From Firmicutes bacterium UBA2530 (GTDB lineage: Bacteria > Bacillota > Clostridia > Tissierellales > Sedimentibacteraceae), in assembly GCA_002340985.1 (NCBI GenBank), contig DDNC01000002.1:53487-70352 (forward strand): a stretch of 16,866 nucleotides of DNA, read 5' to 3'. The first letter of the stretch is position 1, and each line of letters opens with the position of its first letter. Positions 1-6,924 of this stretch are shown here, in pieces. The notes beneath the pieces are model-generated. The model made no database searches. It was not told where the DNA came from and saw nothing but the letters and a program-made list of their open reading frames with translations. The translations under genes were made by a program, and so were the position numbers.

Positions 1-1
1 G

Positions 2-241
2 GGCCAGACAGGTACAAGTGTTAAACCTAAAATATATTTTGCATGCGGTATTTCCGGAGCCATACAGCACTTGGCCGGTATGCAGAACTCGGACATCATT
101 ATTGCCATAAACAAAAATCCTGATGCGCCGATTTTTGAGGTTGCGGATTATGGAATAATCGGTGACTTGTACAAGGTAATTCCTCAGCTTATTGAGGAAT
201 GGGATAATGTTGAGGCAGCGTACGACGTAAATGCCGTATAG
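2..241 (+). CDS. etfA: Electron transfer flavoprotein alpha subunit, C-terminal part
   Basis: This is the last 79 codons of EtfA; the start lies before the window. EtfA binds FAD and, with EtfB, carries electrons to or from acyl-CoA dehydrogenases; in clostridia the pair works with butyryl-CoA dehydrogenase. The fragment is the family's FAD-binding C-terminus: the CGISGAIQHLAGM stretch is followed by an INKNPDAPIFEVADYGIIGDL stretch and a short helical tail. It ends at a TAG just before a strong hairpin. The genes that follow belong to the crotonyl-CoA pathway, so etfB and an acyl-CoA dehydrogenase gene probably lie upstream (inference). Identification is firm; the exact acyl-CoA partner is not visible. 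Confidence 0.93.
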   Translation, partial: GQTGTSVKPKIYFACGISGAIQHLAGMQNSDIIIAINKNPDAPIFEVADYGIIGDLYKVIPQLIEEWDNVEAAYDVNAV

Positions 242-263
242 CACCTATGAGCTGAGCAGCTTA

Positions 264-297
264 ATCTGCAATGCTTCTTGGCATTGCAGATGCTTTT
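264..297 (+). terminator. Hairpin between etfA and the FabZ-like gene (terminator or attenuator)
   Basis: A perfect 11-base inverted repeat, ATCTGCAATGC and GCATTGCAGAT, is separated by the six-base loop TTCTTG and followed by GCTTTT. It starts 22 bases after the etfA stop. The U-tract is short, so it may be a leaky terminator or an RNA-processing or stabilising element that sets etf levels apart from the downstream genes. I see no convincing sigma-A promoter between it and the next gene at 336, which favours partial read-through. Confidence 0.65.
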
Positions 298-335
298 ACA
301 TCCGAATGATAGTTTTTTAACAAGCGAGGTGTGCT

Positions 336-767
336 ATGAAAATGAGCAAGGAACAAATCAAGGAAATAATTCCGCACAGGGACCCCATGCTGCTGATAGA
401 TGAGGTTGTGGAAATGGAGCAGGGAGAGGTTATTAAAACTAAGTTCTTCATTGATCCCGGCAGAGAAATATTTAAAGGACATTTTCCGGGTGAGCCTGTT
501 TTTCCGGGAGTTTATACTGTGGAATGCATGGCTCAGACTGCAGACGTTCTGCTTTTATCCATGGACAGGTACAAGGGAACAACACCGTTTTTCATAGGTA
601 TAAACAATGTCAAGTTTATGAGGAAGATTCAGCCGGGAGATACGGTGGAAATAGTTGCGGGGATAACTGTTGAGAGAATGGACAAAGGTATAGCAACCTG
701 TTGGGCTGAAGTATTCAACAAAGGAGAATTAGCCGCTTCGGGCGATGTTACGCTTGCAATGCGATAA
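336..767 (+). CDS. FabZ-like 3-hydroxyacyl dehydratase (hotdog fold)
   Basis: The product has 143 residues, the usual FabZ length. It carries the FabZ active-site segment: His49 in GHFPGEPVFPG and Glu63 in VECMAQ, the two catalytic residues of the family, plus the N-terminal IPHRDPMLLIDEV motif. FabZ enzymes dehydrate (3R)-hydroxyacyl-ACP to trans-2-enoyl-ACP in the cytoplasm. Here the gene lies 25 bases before a crotonase and among beta-oxidation-type genes, not with fab genes, so it may act on a CoA ester or on (R)-hydroxyacyl units (inference). The start at 336 follows a GAGGTG ribosome site; an in-frame ATG two codons later is possible. The family is clear; the carrier (ACP or CoA) is unresolved. 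Confidence 0.85.
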   Translation: MKMSKEQIKEIIPHRDPMLLIDEVVEMEQGEVIKTKFFIDPGREIFKGHFPGEPVFPGVYTVECMAQTADVLLLSMDRYKGTTPFFIGINNVKFMRKIQPGDTVEIVAGITVERMDKGIATCWAEVFNKGELAASGDVTLAMR

Positions 768-791
768 AATCGGCAAATCAGGAGGAGAATT

Positions 792-1562
792 ATGGACGTC
801 CAGGTAACAATGGAGGTTAAGGAGCGAATAGCCACAATAAGCGTAAACAGGCCTGAGGCATTGAACGCTTTGTCAAAGGATATAATTGACAAAATAGATG
901 AAATGATTGAGGAAATCAAGAGAAATAAGGATATCCGGGTATTGATTTTCTACAGCAGAGATAATTTTGCCGCAGGAGCTGACATTAAGGTAATGTCTGA
1001 ATGTAATCCTCGGCAGGCGAGAGAATTTGTCTTTACAGAAACGTATAACAAAATACATGATCTTGAAATTCCAACCATCGCTGCTATTGACGGATATGCT
1101 TTCGGCGGCGGTCTGGAGCTTGCGCTGACGTGTGACTTCAGAATAGCTTCCAAGGATTCAAAGATGGGGCTCACAGAGCTTAATCTGGGAATTATGCCGG
1201 GAGCGGGAGGAACTGTAAGATTAGCGAGAATTATAGGCGAATCAAGGGCTAAGGAAATGATTTTTCTCAGCAAGGTAATAGACGGAGTTGAGGCTGAAAG
1301 AATAGGACTTGCAAATGCAGCTGTTGATAAGGAAGAGCTGTATGCCGCGGCTTTGAGCTGGGCGGAGAGACTGAAGAGAAAGAGCGGTGTATCCCTTGCC
1401 GCCGCAAAAAAATCTATTGAGAACGGAATATGTATTACAGATATTCATTCATCCACAAATACCGAGGCTGAAATATGGGCATCTCTGTTTGATTCCTACG
1501 ACCAGAAGGAAGGCATGAGAGCGTTTATAGAAAAAAGAAGGCCTGAATTTCTGGATAAGTGA
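792..1562 (+). CDS. crt: Enoyl-CoA hydratase / 3-hydroxybutyryl-CoA dehydratase (crotonase)
   Basis: A 256-residue crotonase-family protein, the normal length. The oxyanion-hole segments AAGADIK (about 60-66) and GYAFGGGLELAL (101-112) are present. The two catalytic glutamates of true hydratases are both there: Glu109 in GGGLEL and Glu129 in LTELNLGI, 20 residues apart as in the family. It should interconvert (S)-3-hydroxybutyryl-CoA and crotonyl-CoA in the cytoplasm. The start follows a GGAGGAG ribosome site. It sits between the FabZ-like gene and the thiolase with 24-25-base gaps, consistent with one transcript. The symbol rests on context; another short-chain enoyl-CoA hydratase role cannot be excluded. 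Confidence 0.9.
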   Translation: MDVQVTMEVKERIATISVNRPEALNALSKDIIDKIDEMIEEIKRNKDIRVLIFYSRDNFAAGADIKVMSECNPRQAREFVFTETYNKIHDLEIPTIAAIDGYAFGGGLELALTCDFRIASKDSKMGLTELNLGIMPGAGGTVRLARIIGESRAKEMIFLSKVIDGVEAERIGLANAAVDKEELYAAALSWAERLKRKSGVSLAAAKKSIENGICITDIHSSTNTEAEIWASLFDSYDQKEGMRAFIEKRRPEFLDK

Positions 1563-1587
1563 TTTATAAGACAGGAGGACGTAAAAA

Positions 1588-2796
1588 TTGAAAAATTGTG
1601 TTATAACCGGAGCCGCAAGAACGGCAGTAGGCGGATATCTTGGAAGTTTAAAAACAGTTGAGGCTCAGGATTTGGCGGCAGCGGTTTTGAAAGAGGCTGC
1701 AAGCAGATCGGGGATTACTCTTAAGCAGGTGGATCAGGTTGTTATGGGAGATGTGTACGGATATACACCCAATGTGGCAAGGTGTGCGGCATTGATAGCA
1801 GGTGTTCCGGAGCAGACTCCCGCATATACCGTAGACAGGCAGTGCGCATCATCATTGCAGGCTGTTGTAAGCGCTGTTTATGAAATTATGTCGGGAGAAG
1901 CGGATGTTATATTGGCAGGCGGTACGGAGGTAATGTCGAGACTGACATATTACCTGGATCCGTCCACAAGATCAGAGCCTCTTAAAATGGGAAATAAAAC
2001 GCTGTATGATACTTTTTTCAACGGGGTGACCTTGGTGCAACCTAAATCGCTGTATCCCGGGCTGAACATGGGTCTGACTGCAGAAAATGTTGCGGCAAAG
2101 CACAACATAACAAGAGAAGAGCAGGACAGATTTGCACTGGACAGCCAGAACAAGATGAAAAAAGCGTTGGAAGAGGGAAAGTTTAAGGATGAAATCGTGC
2201 CATACGAGGTGAAGCTCAGGAAAAGCAGCTTCATTTTTGACACCGATGAGCATCCGAGACCTGAAACATCTATGGATACCCTTGGTAAGCTTAAGCCTGC
2301 ATTTAAAGAGGGAGGAACAGTTACCGCAGGAAATTCATCGGGTATGAATGATGGAGCTTCGGCAGTGGTTGTTATGTCTGAGGAGAAGGCAAAGGAGCTT
2401 GGATGCAGGCCGCTTGTAAAAATTATAAGCCACAGCAGTGCGGGAGTGGATCCCTCGGTTATGGGCCTCGGACCTGTTCCTGCCATTCAGAAGGCGTTGA
2501 AAAAGGCCGGATTGACATTGGAGGATATAGATTTATTTGAAATCAATGAAGCTTTTGCAGCGCAGTCATTGGGTGTGCTGAAGGAGCTGGGCATGGATGT
2601 GGGAAGCAGGCTGTACGAAAGAGTGAATGTTAACGGCGGAGCAATTGCTCACGGACATGCACTGGCAAACAGCGGAACAAGAATACTGACCACATTGATT
2701 TATGAATTGAAAAGAAGAGGCGGACGCTACGGTGTTGCGAGCCTTTGTATAGGCGGAGGTCAGGGAATGGCCCTAGTTGTTGAAAACTGTCAGTAA
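1588..2796 (+). CDS. thlA: Acetyl-CoA C-acetyltransferase (thiolase)
   Basis: A 402-residue thiolase that should condense two acetyl-CoA to acetoacetyl-CoA, the first step of the butyrate route, or run in reverse. The nucleophile is Cys86 in VDRQCASSLQ, the NEAFAAQ motif is present, His357 lies in the C-terminal histidine loop, and the second active-site cysteine is Cys387 in CIGGGQG. The histidine loop is unusual: GGAIAHGHALANSG instead of the common GGAIALGHPLGASG, so the residue after the catalytic His is Ala, not Pro. The start is TTG, chosen because an AGGAGG site lies 9 bases before it. The 3' end is 25 bases before the hbd start. The chain-length preference is uncertain because of the altered loop. 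Confidence 0.9.
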   Translation: MKNCVITGAARTAVGGYLGSLKTVEAQDLAAAVLKEAASRSGITLKQVDQVVMGDVYGYTPNVARCAALIAGVPEQTPAYTVDRQCASSLQAVVSAVYEIMSGEADVILAGGTEVMSRLTYYLDPSTRSEPLKMGNKTLYDTFFNGVTLVQPKSLYPGLNMGLTAENVAAKHNITREEQDRFALDSQNKMKKALEEGKFKDEIVPYEVKLRKSSFIFDTDEHPRPETSMDTLGKLKPAFKEGGTVTAGNSSGMNDGASAVVVMSEEKAKELGCRPLVKIISHSSAGVDPSVMGLGPVPAIQKALKKAGLTLEDIDLFEINEAFAAQSLGVLKELGMDVGSRLYERVNVNGGAIAHGHALANSGTRILTTLIYELKRRGGRYGVASLCIGGGQGMALVVENCQ

Positions 2797-2821
2797 TGGC
2801 ATAGAAATATGGGAGGGAAAA

Positions 2822-3679
2822 ATGACTATTAAAAAAGTCGGAGTTATAGGAGCAGGCATGATGGGTGCTGAAATCGGGCTTTGCTTTGCAAAGTTTGATT
2901 TAGACGTTGTTCTCATTGACAGAACAAATGAGTTAGCTGAAAAAGGCAAGGTGCGTCAGGCTGAAGCTCTTGATAAAAGCATTAAAAAGGGTAAGTTTGA
3001 AGCCGAGAAAAAAGAAGCAGTATTAAATAAGGTATTGGCAAGCGATGATTTCAAGGATTTATCTGATTGTGACCTTGTTATTGAGGCTGTATTTGAATCG
3101 CTTGAAGTGAAATCAGAAACTTACGGTAAATTAAATGAAGTATGCAAGGAAGACTGCATAATTGCATCCAACACATCAAGTATTTCCATAACAAAATTAG
3201 CTGCAACACTGAACAGAGAAAGAGCAGGAAAGTTCATAGGTACACATTTTAATTCTCCCGCAAGCATAATGAAGCTTGTGGAGGTAATTCCGGGAATTTT
3301 AACGGATGAAGAAGTTGTAGCGGAGGTCATCGGCGTTCTTAAGGCAATAGATAAAGAGCCTGTAAAGGTAAAGGATGTGACAGGATTTGCTCTGAACAGA
3401 CTTTTCCATGTGTTTTCCGCGGAGGCATGCCGTCTTCTGGAAGAAGGAGTTGCTTCCGTTGAGGATATTGACAAGGTATGTGTGTATGGATTAGGTCATC
3501 CTGTTGGGATTTTCAAGCTGCTTGACAACATGGGACATGATTTGAACATATCCGTTGATAAAATTTTATATGATGAGTACGGAGAGAGATTCAGACCGAA
3601 TCAGGAAATGCAGAGGCGTGTTGACGCCGGATTGCTGGGCCGCAAAACCGGTGAAGGCTTTCATAAATATGATAAATAA
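2822..3679 (+). CDS. hbd: 3-hydroxybutyryl-CoA dehydrogenase
   Basis: A 285-residue 3-hydroxyacyl-CoA dehydrogenase that should reduce acetoacetyl-CoA to (S)-3-hydroxybutyryl-CoA with NAD(P)H. The N-terminal Rossmann motif is GVIGAGMMG (about 7-15), followed by an acidic residue at the end of strand 2 (LID, 31-33), which suggests NADH. The catalytic triad His142, Glu154 and Asn192 has the family spacing (12 and 50 residues from the His). The usual HFFNP motif reads HFNSP here, an uncommon change. The C-terminal domain ends with TGEGFHKYDK. The ATG at 2822 is preferred over an upstream in-frame TTG inside the thiolase gene because GGGAGG lies just before it and the Rossmann fold begins at once. 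It is the last gene of the operon. Confidence 0.92.
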   Translation: MTIKKVGVIGAGMMGAEIGLCFAKFDLDVVLIDRTNELAEKGKVRQAEALDKSIKKGKFEAEKKEAVLNKVLASDDFKDLSDCDLVIEAVFESLEVKSETYGKLNEVCKEDCIIASNTSSISITKLAATLNRERAGKFIGTHFNSPASIMKLVEVIPGILTDEEVVAEVIGVLKAIDKEPVKVKDVTGFALNRLFHVFSAEACRLLEEGVASVEDIDKVCVYGLGHPVGIFKLLDNMGHDLNISVDKILYDEYGERFRPNQEMQRRVDAGLLGRKTGEGFHKYDK

Positions 3680-3711
3680 CTAATTACAGATAACTTTTTT
3701 AAAATTCTTCC

Positions 3712-3750
3712 AAAACAAAAAAACCGATTTGCACATCGGTTTTTTTGTTT
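3712..3750. terminator. Bidirectional intrinsic terminator between hbd and the UxaA-family gene
   Basis: The core stem is CCGAT and ATCGG around the loop TTGCAC. It is flanked by seven A residues on the left and seven T residues on the right, so the paired region extends to about 16 base pairs and gives a U-run in either direction. It lies about 35 bases after the hbd stop and 9 bases after the end of the convergent gene, so it serves both. Confidence 0.9.
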
Positions 3751-3758
3751 GCTTTGTT

Positions 3759-5264
3759 TTACAGTGTTACTCCGTCCCGTAGTATGCCCATCTGATAATA
3801 TCCGTTGACCTCATTGCGGGTGGTGTAGTTTCCGCATGCTGTGGACAATATCATTTCATAAAGGGATTCTTCAAGCTCCTGCTGCTCTTTTTCAGTTGCA
3901 GCATCCAGCATTTTCCCGGCATTGAAATCTATCCAGCCCGATTTCTTCTCAGCAAGGGCAGAATTTGATGACAGTCTGAACGTTGGGCCCGCAAAGCCGC
4001 AAGGTGTTCCTCTTCCGGTTGTAAAAACTGTCAATACAGCTCCTGCGGCTATCTGGCCTGTTACTCCGGTTAAATCGTTGCCTGGTCCGCTTACGAGCAC
4101 AAGTCCGTTTTCTGTTGCCCTCTCTCCATATTTGAGCACCTGAGTTACGGCGCTGTTTCCTCCCTTCTGGATGCAGCCCAGAGATTTTTCCTCTATGGTG
4201 CTCAGTCCTCCCGCCTTGTTGCCCTGCGTGGGATTGTCGCTTACCTTTTCGCCGTATCTGTTGAAATATTCTGTATAGTTCTTAATTAATGAAACAGTGT
4301 CATCATAAACTGACTCATTTATTGCACGGTTCATTAAGAGGTGTTCTGCTCCGAACATTTCAGGCACCTCTGTCATGATTACGGTGGAACCGTTTTTAAC
4401 AAGTCTTTCTGTAAGTCTGCCTACCAGCTTGTTTGCCGTGATTCCGGAGAAGCCGTCTGAGCCGCCGCAGTTAACGGCAATGCGCAGATCGCCTACGCTG
4501 ACAGGCTCTCTTTTATCATTTTTCATTTCTTCATATATTTCGCCGCAAAGTTCAAGTCCGTCTGAGAATTCGTCGTCGGATTCCTGAAGCACCAAGAATT
4601 TTATTCTGTCGGGGTCGTAGCTTCCCATATATTTTTTCAGATGATCCAGATTGTTTATTTCGCAGCCGAGGCTTATGACGAGAACTCCTCCGAAGTTTGC
4701 ACTGTTGATTATGCCGGCTAAAATCCTGCCGGTTGTTTCAAGATCGCTTCCTGTCTGGCTGCAGCCGTATGGATGCGTCAGCGGCAGGATGCCGTCAAAG
4801 TTATTGCAGGCTGCATATTTTTGTGATGCCATTGAGGCGATTTTCTGCAAGGGTCCGTTTGCACAAAAAACACTTGGTATTATAGCCAGATGATTTCTTA
4901 TTCCCACATCTCCGTTTTTTCTTCTGTATCCCATGAATATTTCCTTTGAAGGTTCTCCGGGCAATATGGTCCTCCGGGAGTCGTATTCGTAGCTATATGT
5001 CTTTTCGGAGTTGGCGCATGTTGCCACATTGTGATCATGCACCCATTCTCCCCGGGTGATGTCTCTTGTTGCAGTACCTATGGAATTTCCGTACTTTATT
5101 ACTGCATCTCCCATCTTTATATTTTGCAGGGCAAACTTATGAGCATTGGGTATATCGTCTTTAAGACAGATGCTTATGTTTCCTTCGTTTATGGTGTCCC
5201 CCTTCTTAAAAGGCCTGAGAGCAACCGCCACCGTATCATTATCATAAATTTTAATGAAATTCAT
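3759..5264 (-). CDS. UxaA/GarD family dehydratase (altronate dehydratase-like)
   Basis: A 501-residue fused protein of the altronate/galactarate dehydratase family. An N-terminal SAF-type domain (about 10-90, with a HKFAL motif) is followed by the large catalytic domain from FMGYRRKNGDVGIRNH on. Family landmarks are LTHPYGCSQTGSD, GCEINNLD, NCGGSDGFSGITANK, EVPEMFGAE, DNPTQGNKAGGLSTIEEKSLG and GRGTPCGFAGPT. Members use a metal to remove water from sugar acids such as altronate, or sulfite from sulfolactate. The ATG at 5264 is chosen because GAGGAGG lies 5 bases before it and because an upstream in-frame start at 5303 falls inside the predicted sigma-54 -12 element. It is divergent from the hydroxyacyl-CoA dehydratase operon. 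No uronate genes are nearby, so the substrate is open; family assignment is firm. Confidence 0.87.
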   Translation of the reverse strand: MNFIKIYDNDTVAVALRPFKKGDTINEGNISICLKDDIPNAHKFALQNIKMGDAVIKYGNSIGTATRDITRGEWVHDHNVATCANSEKTYSYEYDSRRTILPGEPSKEIFMGYRRKNGDVGIRNHLAIIPSVFCANGPLQKIASMASQKYAACNNFDGILPLTHPYGCSQTGSDLETTGRILAGIINSANFGGVLVISLGCEINNLDHLKKYMGSYDPDRIKFLVLQESDDEFSDGLELCGEIYEEMKNDKREPVSVGDLRIAVNCGGSDGFSGITANKLVGRLTERLVKNGSTVIMTEVPEMFGAEHLLMNRAINESVYDDTVSLIKNYTEYFNRYGEKVSDNPTQGNKAGGLSTIEEKSLGCIQKGGNSAVTQVLKYGERATENGLVLVSGPGNDLTGVTGQIAAGAVLTVFTTGRGTPCGFAGPTFRLSSNSALAEKKSGWIDFNAGKMLDAATEKEQQELEESLYEMILSTACGNYTTRNEVNGYYQMGILRDGVTL

Positions 5265-5297
5265 TTCATCCTCCTCAGTATTAATTTGATAAATATA

Positions 5298-5315
5298 TTG
5301 CAAAAAGCGTGCCTA
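5298..5315 (-). promoter_or_regulatory. Predicted sigma-54 (-24/-12) promoter of the UxaA-family gene
   Basis: On the - strand the sequence reads AGGCAC, five bases (GCTTT), then TTGC. The GG (5313-5312) and GC (5301-5300) are exactly 10 bases apart, as sigma-54 holoenzyme needs. The -24 box is one base off TGGCAC; the -12 box is perfect. The predicted start of transcription near 5288 gives a leader of about 24 bases that still includes the GAGGAGG site. No good sigma-A promoter competes here. Confidence 0.65.
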
Positions 5316-5316
5316 T

Positions 5317-5575
5317 GGGTATTGGAAGAAATAAATAGATCATGGTGCGGCAATGCGGATAAAATCATGGTTTTTTTATATGAATTTATTCAAAGGACAA
5401 TGATTTGTCTGATCTTCCTTCTTCAAAAAGATGCATAACAGCATCAAATGACAAAATGCATAGGAAGATAAAAGAGCTGTTATTTACGGTTAAATTTTTA
5501 ATTCCAGAAAATGTTCAATTTTTAACATATTTAATGCGGCAAGAAAAATTAAAAGTTTTTTATGAAATTCAATAT
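5317..5575. promoter_or_regulatory. Shared regulatory spacer with dyads (candidate activator sites)
   Basis: These 259 bases lie between two outward-facing sigma-54-like promoters and hold no supported gene. Several symmetric elements are visible. GACAA-TGAT-TTGTC is a perfect dyad at 5396-5409. GATGC-ATAACA-GCATC is a perfect dyad at 5430-5445. The latter sits inside a wider inverted repeat, ATCTTCCT (5412-5419) and AGGAAGAT (5462-5469). There are also direct repeats of ATCATGG (5339 and 5364) and of TGCGGCAA (5346 and 5535). Enhancer-binding activators usually bind such dyads about 80-200 bases from their promoters, so one set could serve both genes. Which dyad is used, if any, is not known. 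Confidence 0.45.
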
Positions 5576-5593
5576 ATGGCATGACAATTGCTT
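5576..5593 (+). promoter_or_regulatory. Predicted sigma-54 (-24/-12) promoter of the hydroxyacyl-CoA dehydratase operon
   Basis: The sequence is TGGCAT, five bases (GACAA), then TTGCTT. It matches the TGGCAC-N5-TTGC consensus at all but one base, and the GG (5578-5579) and GC (5590-5591) are 10 bases apart. Transcription would start near 5603, leaving a leader of about 98 bases. A TTAACA (5592-5597) and TGTTAA (5615-5620) inverted repeat straddles the start point. No equally good sigma-A promoter was seen in the spacer. Confidence 0.75.
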
Positions 5594-5700
5594 AACAGTA
5601 TATCGAAGCAATTTTGTTAACCATATGTAAATAGTAAATGTCGGTCAGCTACTGATGATGTTATTATTTAAAATTATGAAAATAGAAAGGTGGAATAAAA

Positions 5701-6924
5701 TTGGAGAATAAGATGACATCGAAGCAGATGCTCGGAGAGCTGTTGGAAAAGCATTATAAATCTGCATTCGAGGCAAAGGCGAATGGGAAGCTTGTAGCGT
5801 GGGCTACATCCATTTGTCCTCAGGAATTATTGGAAACAATGGATATCGACGTTGTGTATCCGGAAAATCATGCAGCGGCAATAGGAGCGAGAAAGGGAGC
5901 TCCCGAGTTTATTGAACAGGCGGAGGGCAAGGGATATTCTTCTGATATATGCTCATATGCGAGAGTAAATATGGGATATGCGGATATTCAGTTTTCGGAT
6001 GCAGAAAACATTCCTATGCCGGATTTGCTGTTCTGCTGCAGCAATATTTGCAATACCGTAATTAAGTGGTATGAAAATCTGGCTAAGAAATTGAATATAC
6101 CGCTGATAATGTTTGATATGCCGTTCAACCACACATACGATGTTCCCCGGCACAGCGTGAAATATATGAGGGAACAGATAGAATATGCAATTAAAAAATT
6201 AGAAGAAATTACAGGCAGAAAATTCGACTATGATAAATTCGCAGAGGTGATGAAGCTTTCCAACGAAACCTGTGAATGGTGGAAGAAGGCCACGGATTTA
6301 GCCAAGCATGTACCTTCACCTTTAAAGGGATACGATATGTTCAACTACATGGCAATCATTGTATGTATGAGAGGCAAGAAGGAAGGAAACGAAATTTTTA
6401 AGCTATGGTATGAGGAGCTTAAAGAAAAGGCAGAAAAGGCCGAGGGACCTTTCCCGGATCAGGAAGAGGAATACAGAGTGATGTGGGATGGAATAGCATG
6501 CTGGCCAAACCTTTCAGTTACATATAAAACACTGAAGAAATACGGAATCAACATGGTGACATCAACGTATCCGGAATCATGGAACGTCAGATACGAAACC
6601 AACGATTTAGACGGTATGGCAAGAGCATACAGCTCAAATTATGCCAACAGAAATCTGGACTACGATACACAGAATGTATCGAAGCTTGTTAGGGATTTCA
6701 AATTGGACGGTATAATTTATCATTCAAACAGAAGCTGCAAGCTTATGGATTTCAGACAATATGAAGTTCAGAGAAGAGTTGAAAGCGAAACAGGTGTTCC
6801 GTCGGTTGTTTTCGACGGCGACCAGACGGACCCAAGAATATTTTCCGAGGCTCAGTATGAAACAAGGATACAGGCACTTCTTGAAATGATGGAAAATAAC
6901 AAAATGGCAGAGGGGGCTAAATAA
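5701..6924 (+). CDS. hadB: (R)-2-hydroxyacyl-CoA dehydratase alpha subunit (HadB/FldB/LcdB type)
   Basis: This 407-residue protein is one half of the radical dehydratase that removes water from (R)-2-hydroxyacyl-CoA to give a 2-enoyl-CoA. Cys84 (SDICSYAR), Cys117 (CCSNIC) and Cys346 (NRSCK) sit at the positions I recall as the [4Fe-4S] ligands of 2-hydroxyisocaproyl-CoA dehydratase HadB. Ser37 (ATSICP) and Glu55 (YPEN) also match its substrate-side residues. The numbering agreement points to the HadB/FldB branch, but relatives handle isocaproyl, phenyllactyl, lactoyl or other side chains. The start is TTG, placed 7 bases after AAGGTGG; the next ATG (5713) is too far from that site. The stop overlaps the start of hadC by one base. 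The symbol marks the family, not a proven substrate. Confidence 0.9.
   Translation: MENKMTSKQMLGELLEKHYKSAFEAKANGKLVAWATSICPQELLETMDIDVVYPENHAAAIGARKGAPEFIEQAEGKGYSSDICSYARVNMGYADIQFSDAENIPMPDLLFCCSNICNTVIKWYENLAKKLNIPLIMFDMPFNHTYDVPRHSVKYMREQIEYAIKKLEEITGRKFDYDKFAEVMKLSNETCEWWKKATDLAKHVPSPLKGYDMFNYMAIIVCMRGKKEGNEIFKLWYEELKEKAEKAEGPFPDQEEEYRVMWDGIACWPNLSVTYKTLKKYGINMVTSTYPESWNVRYETNDLDGMARAYSSNYANRNLDYDTQNVSKLVRDFKLDGIIYHSNRSCKLMDFRQYEVQRRVESETGVPSVVFDGDQTDPRIFSEAQYETRIQALLEMMENNKMAEGAK

Noticed and set aside
279..296. Sequence TTGGCATTGCAGATGCTT resembles a third sigma-54 promoter (GG-N10-GC).
   Set aside because: The -12 box is ATGC instead of TTGC, and the match lies within the perfect hairpin stem, which explains the sequence better.
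300..335. TTTACA-N17-TAACAA as a promoter for the FabZ-like gene.
   Set aside because: The -10 box matches only three of six bases and would leave almost no leader before the ribosome site.
1950..2486. A 178-codon antisense frame within the thiolase gene.
   Set aside because: It mirrors the coding frame of a clear thiolase and has no recognisable domain.
2777..2821. Longer N-terminus of the 3-hydroxyacyl-CoA dehydrogenase overlapping the thiolase gene.
   Set aside because: The added 15 residues are not part of the family, and a GGGAGG site directly precedes the ATG at 2822.
5265..5303. Longer N-terminus of the UxaA-family protein starting at 5303.
   Set aside because: It would begin inside the predicted -12 element, upstream of the likely transcription start; the ATG at 5264 has an ideal ribosome site.
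5031..5438. A 135-codon + strand frame over the 5' end of the UxaA-family gene and the spacer.
   Set aside because: It is antisense to a conserved N-terminus for most of its length and crosses the sigma-54 site, with no family match.
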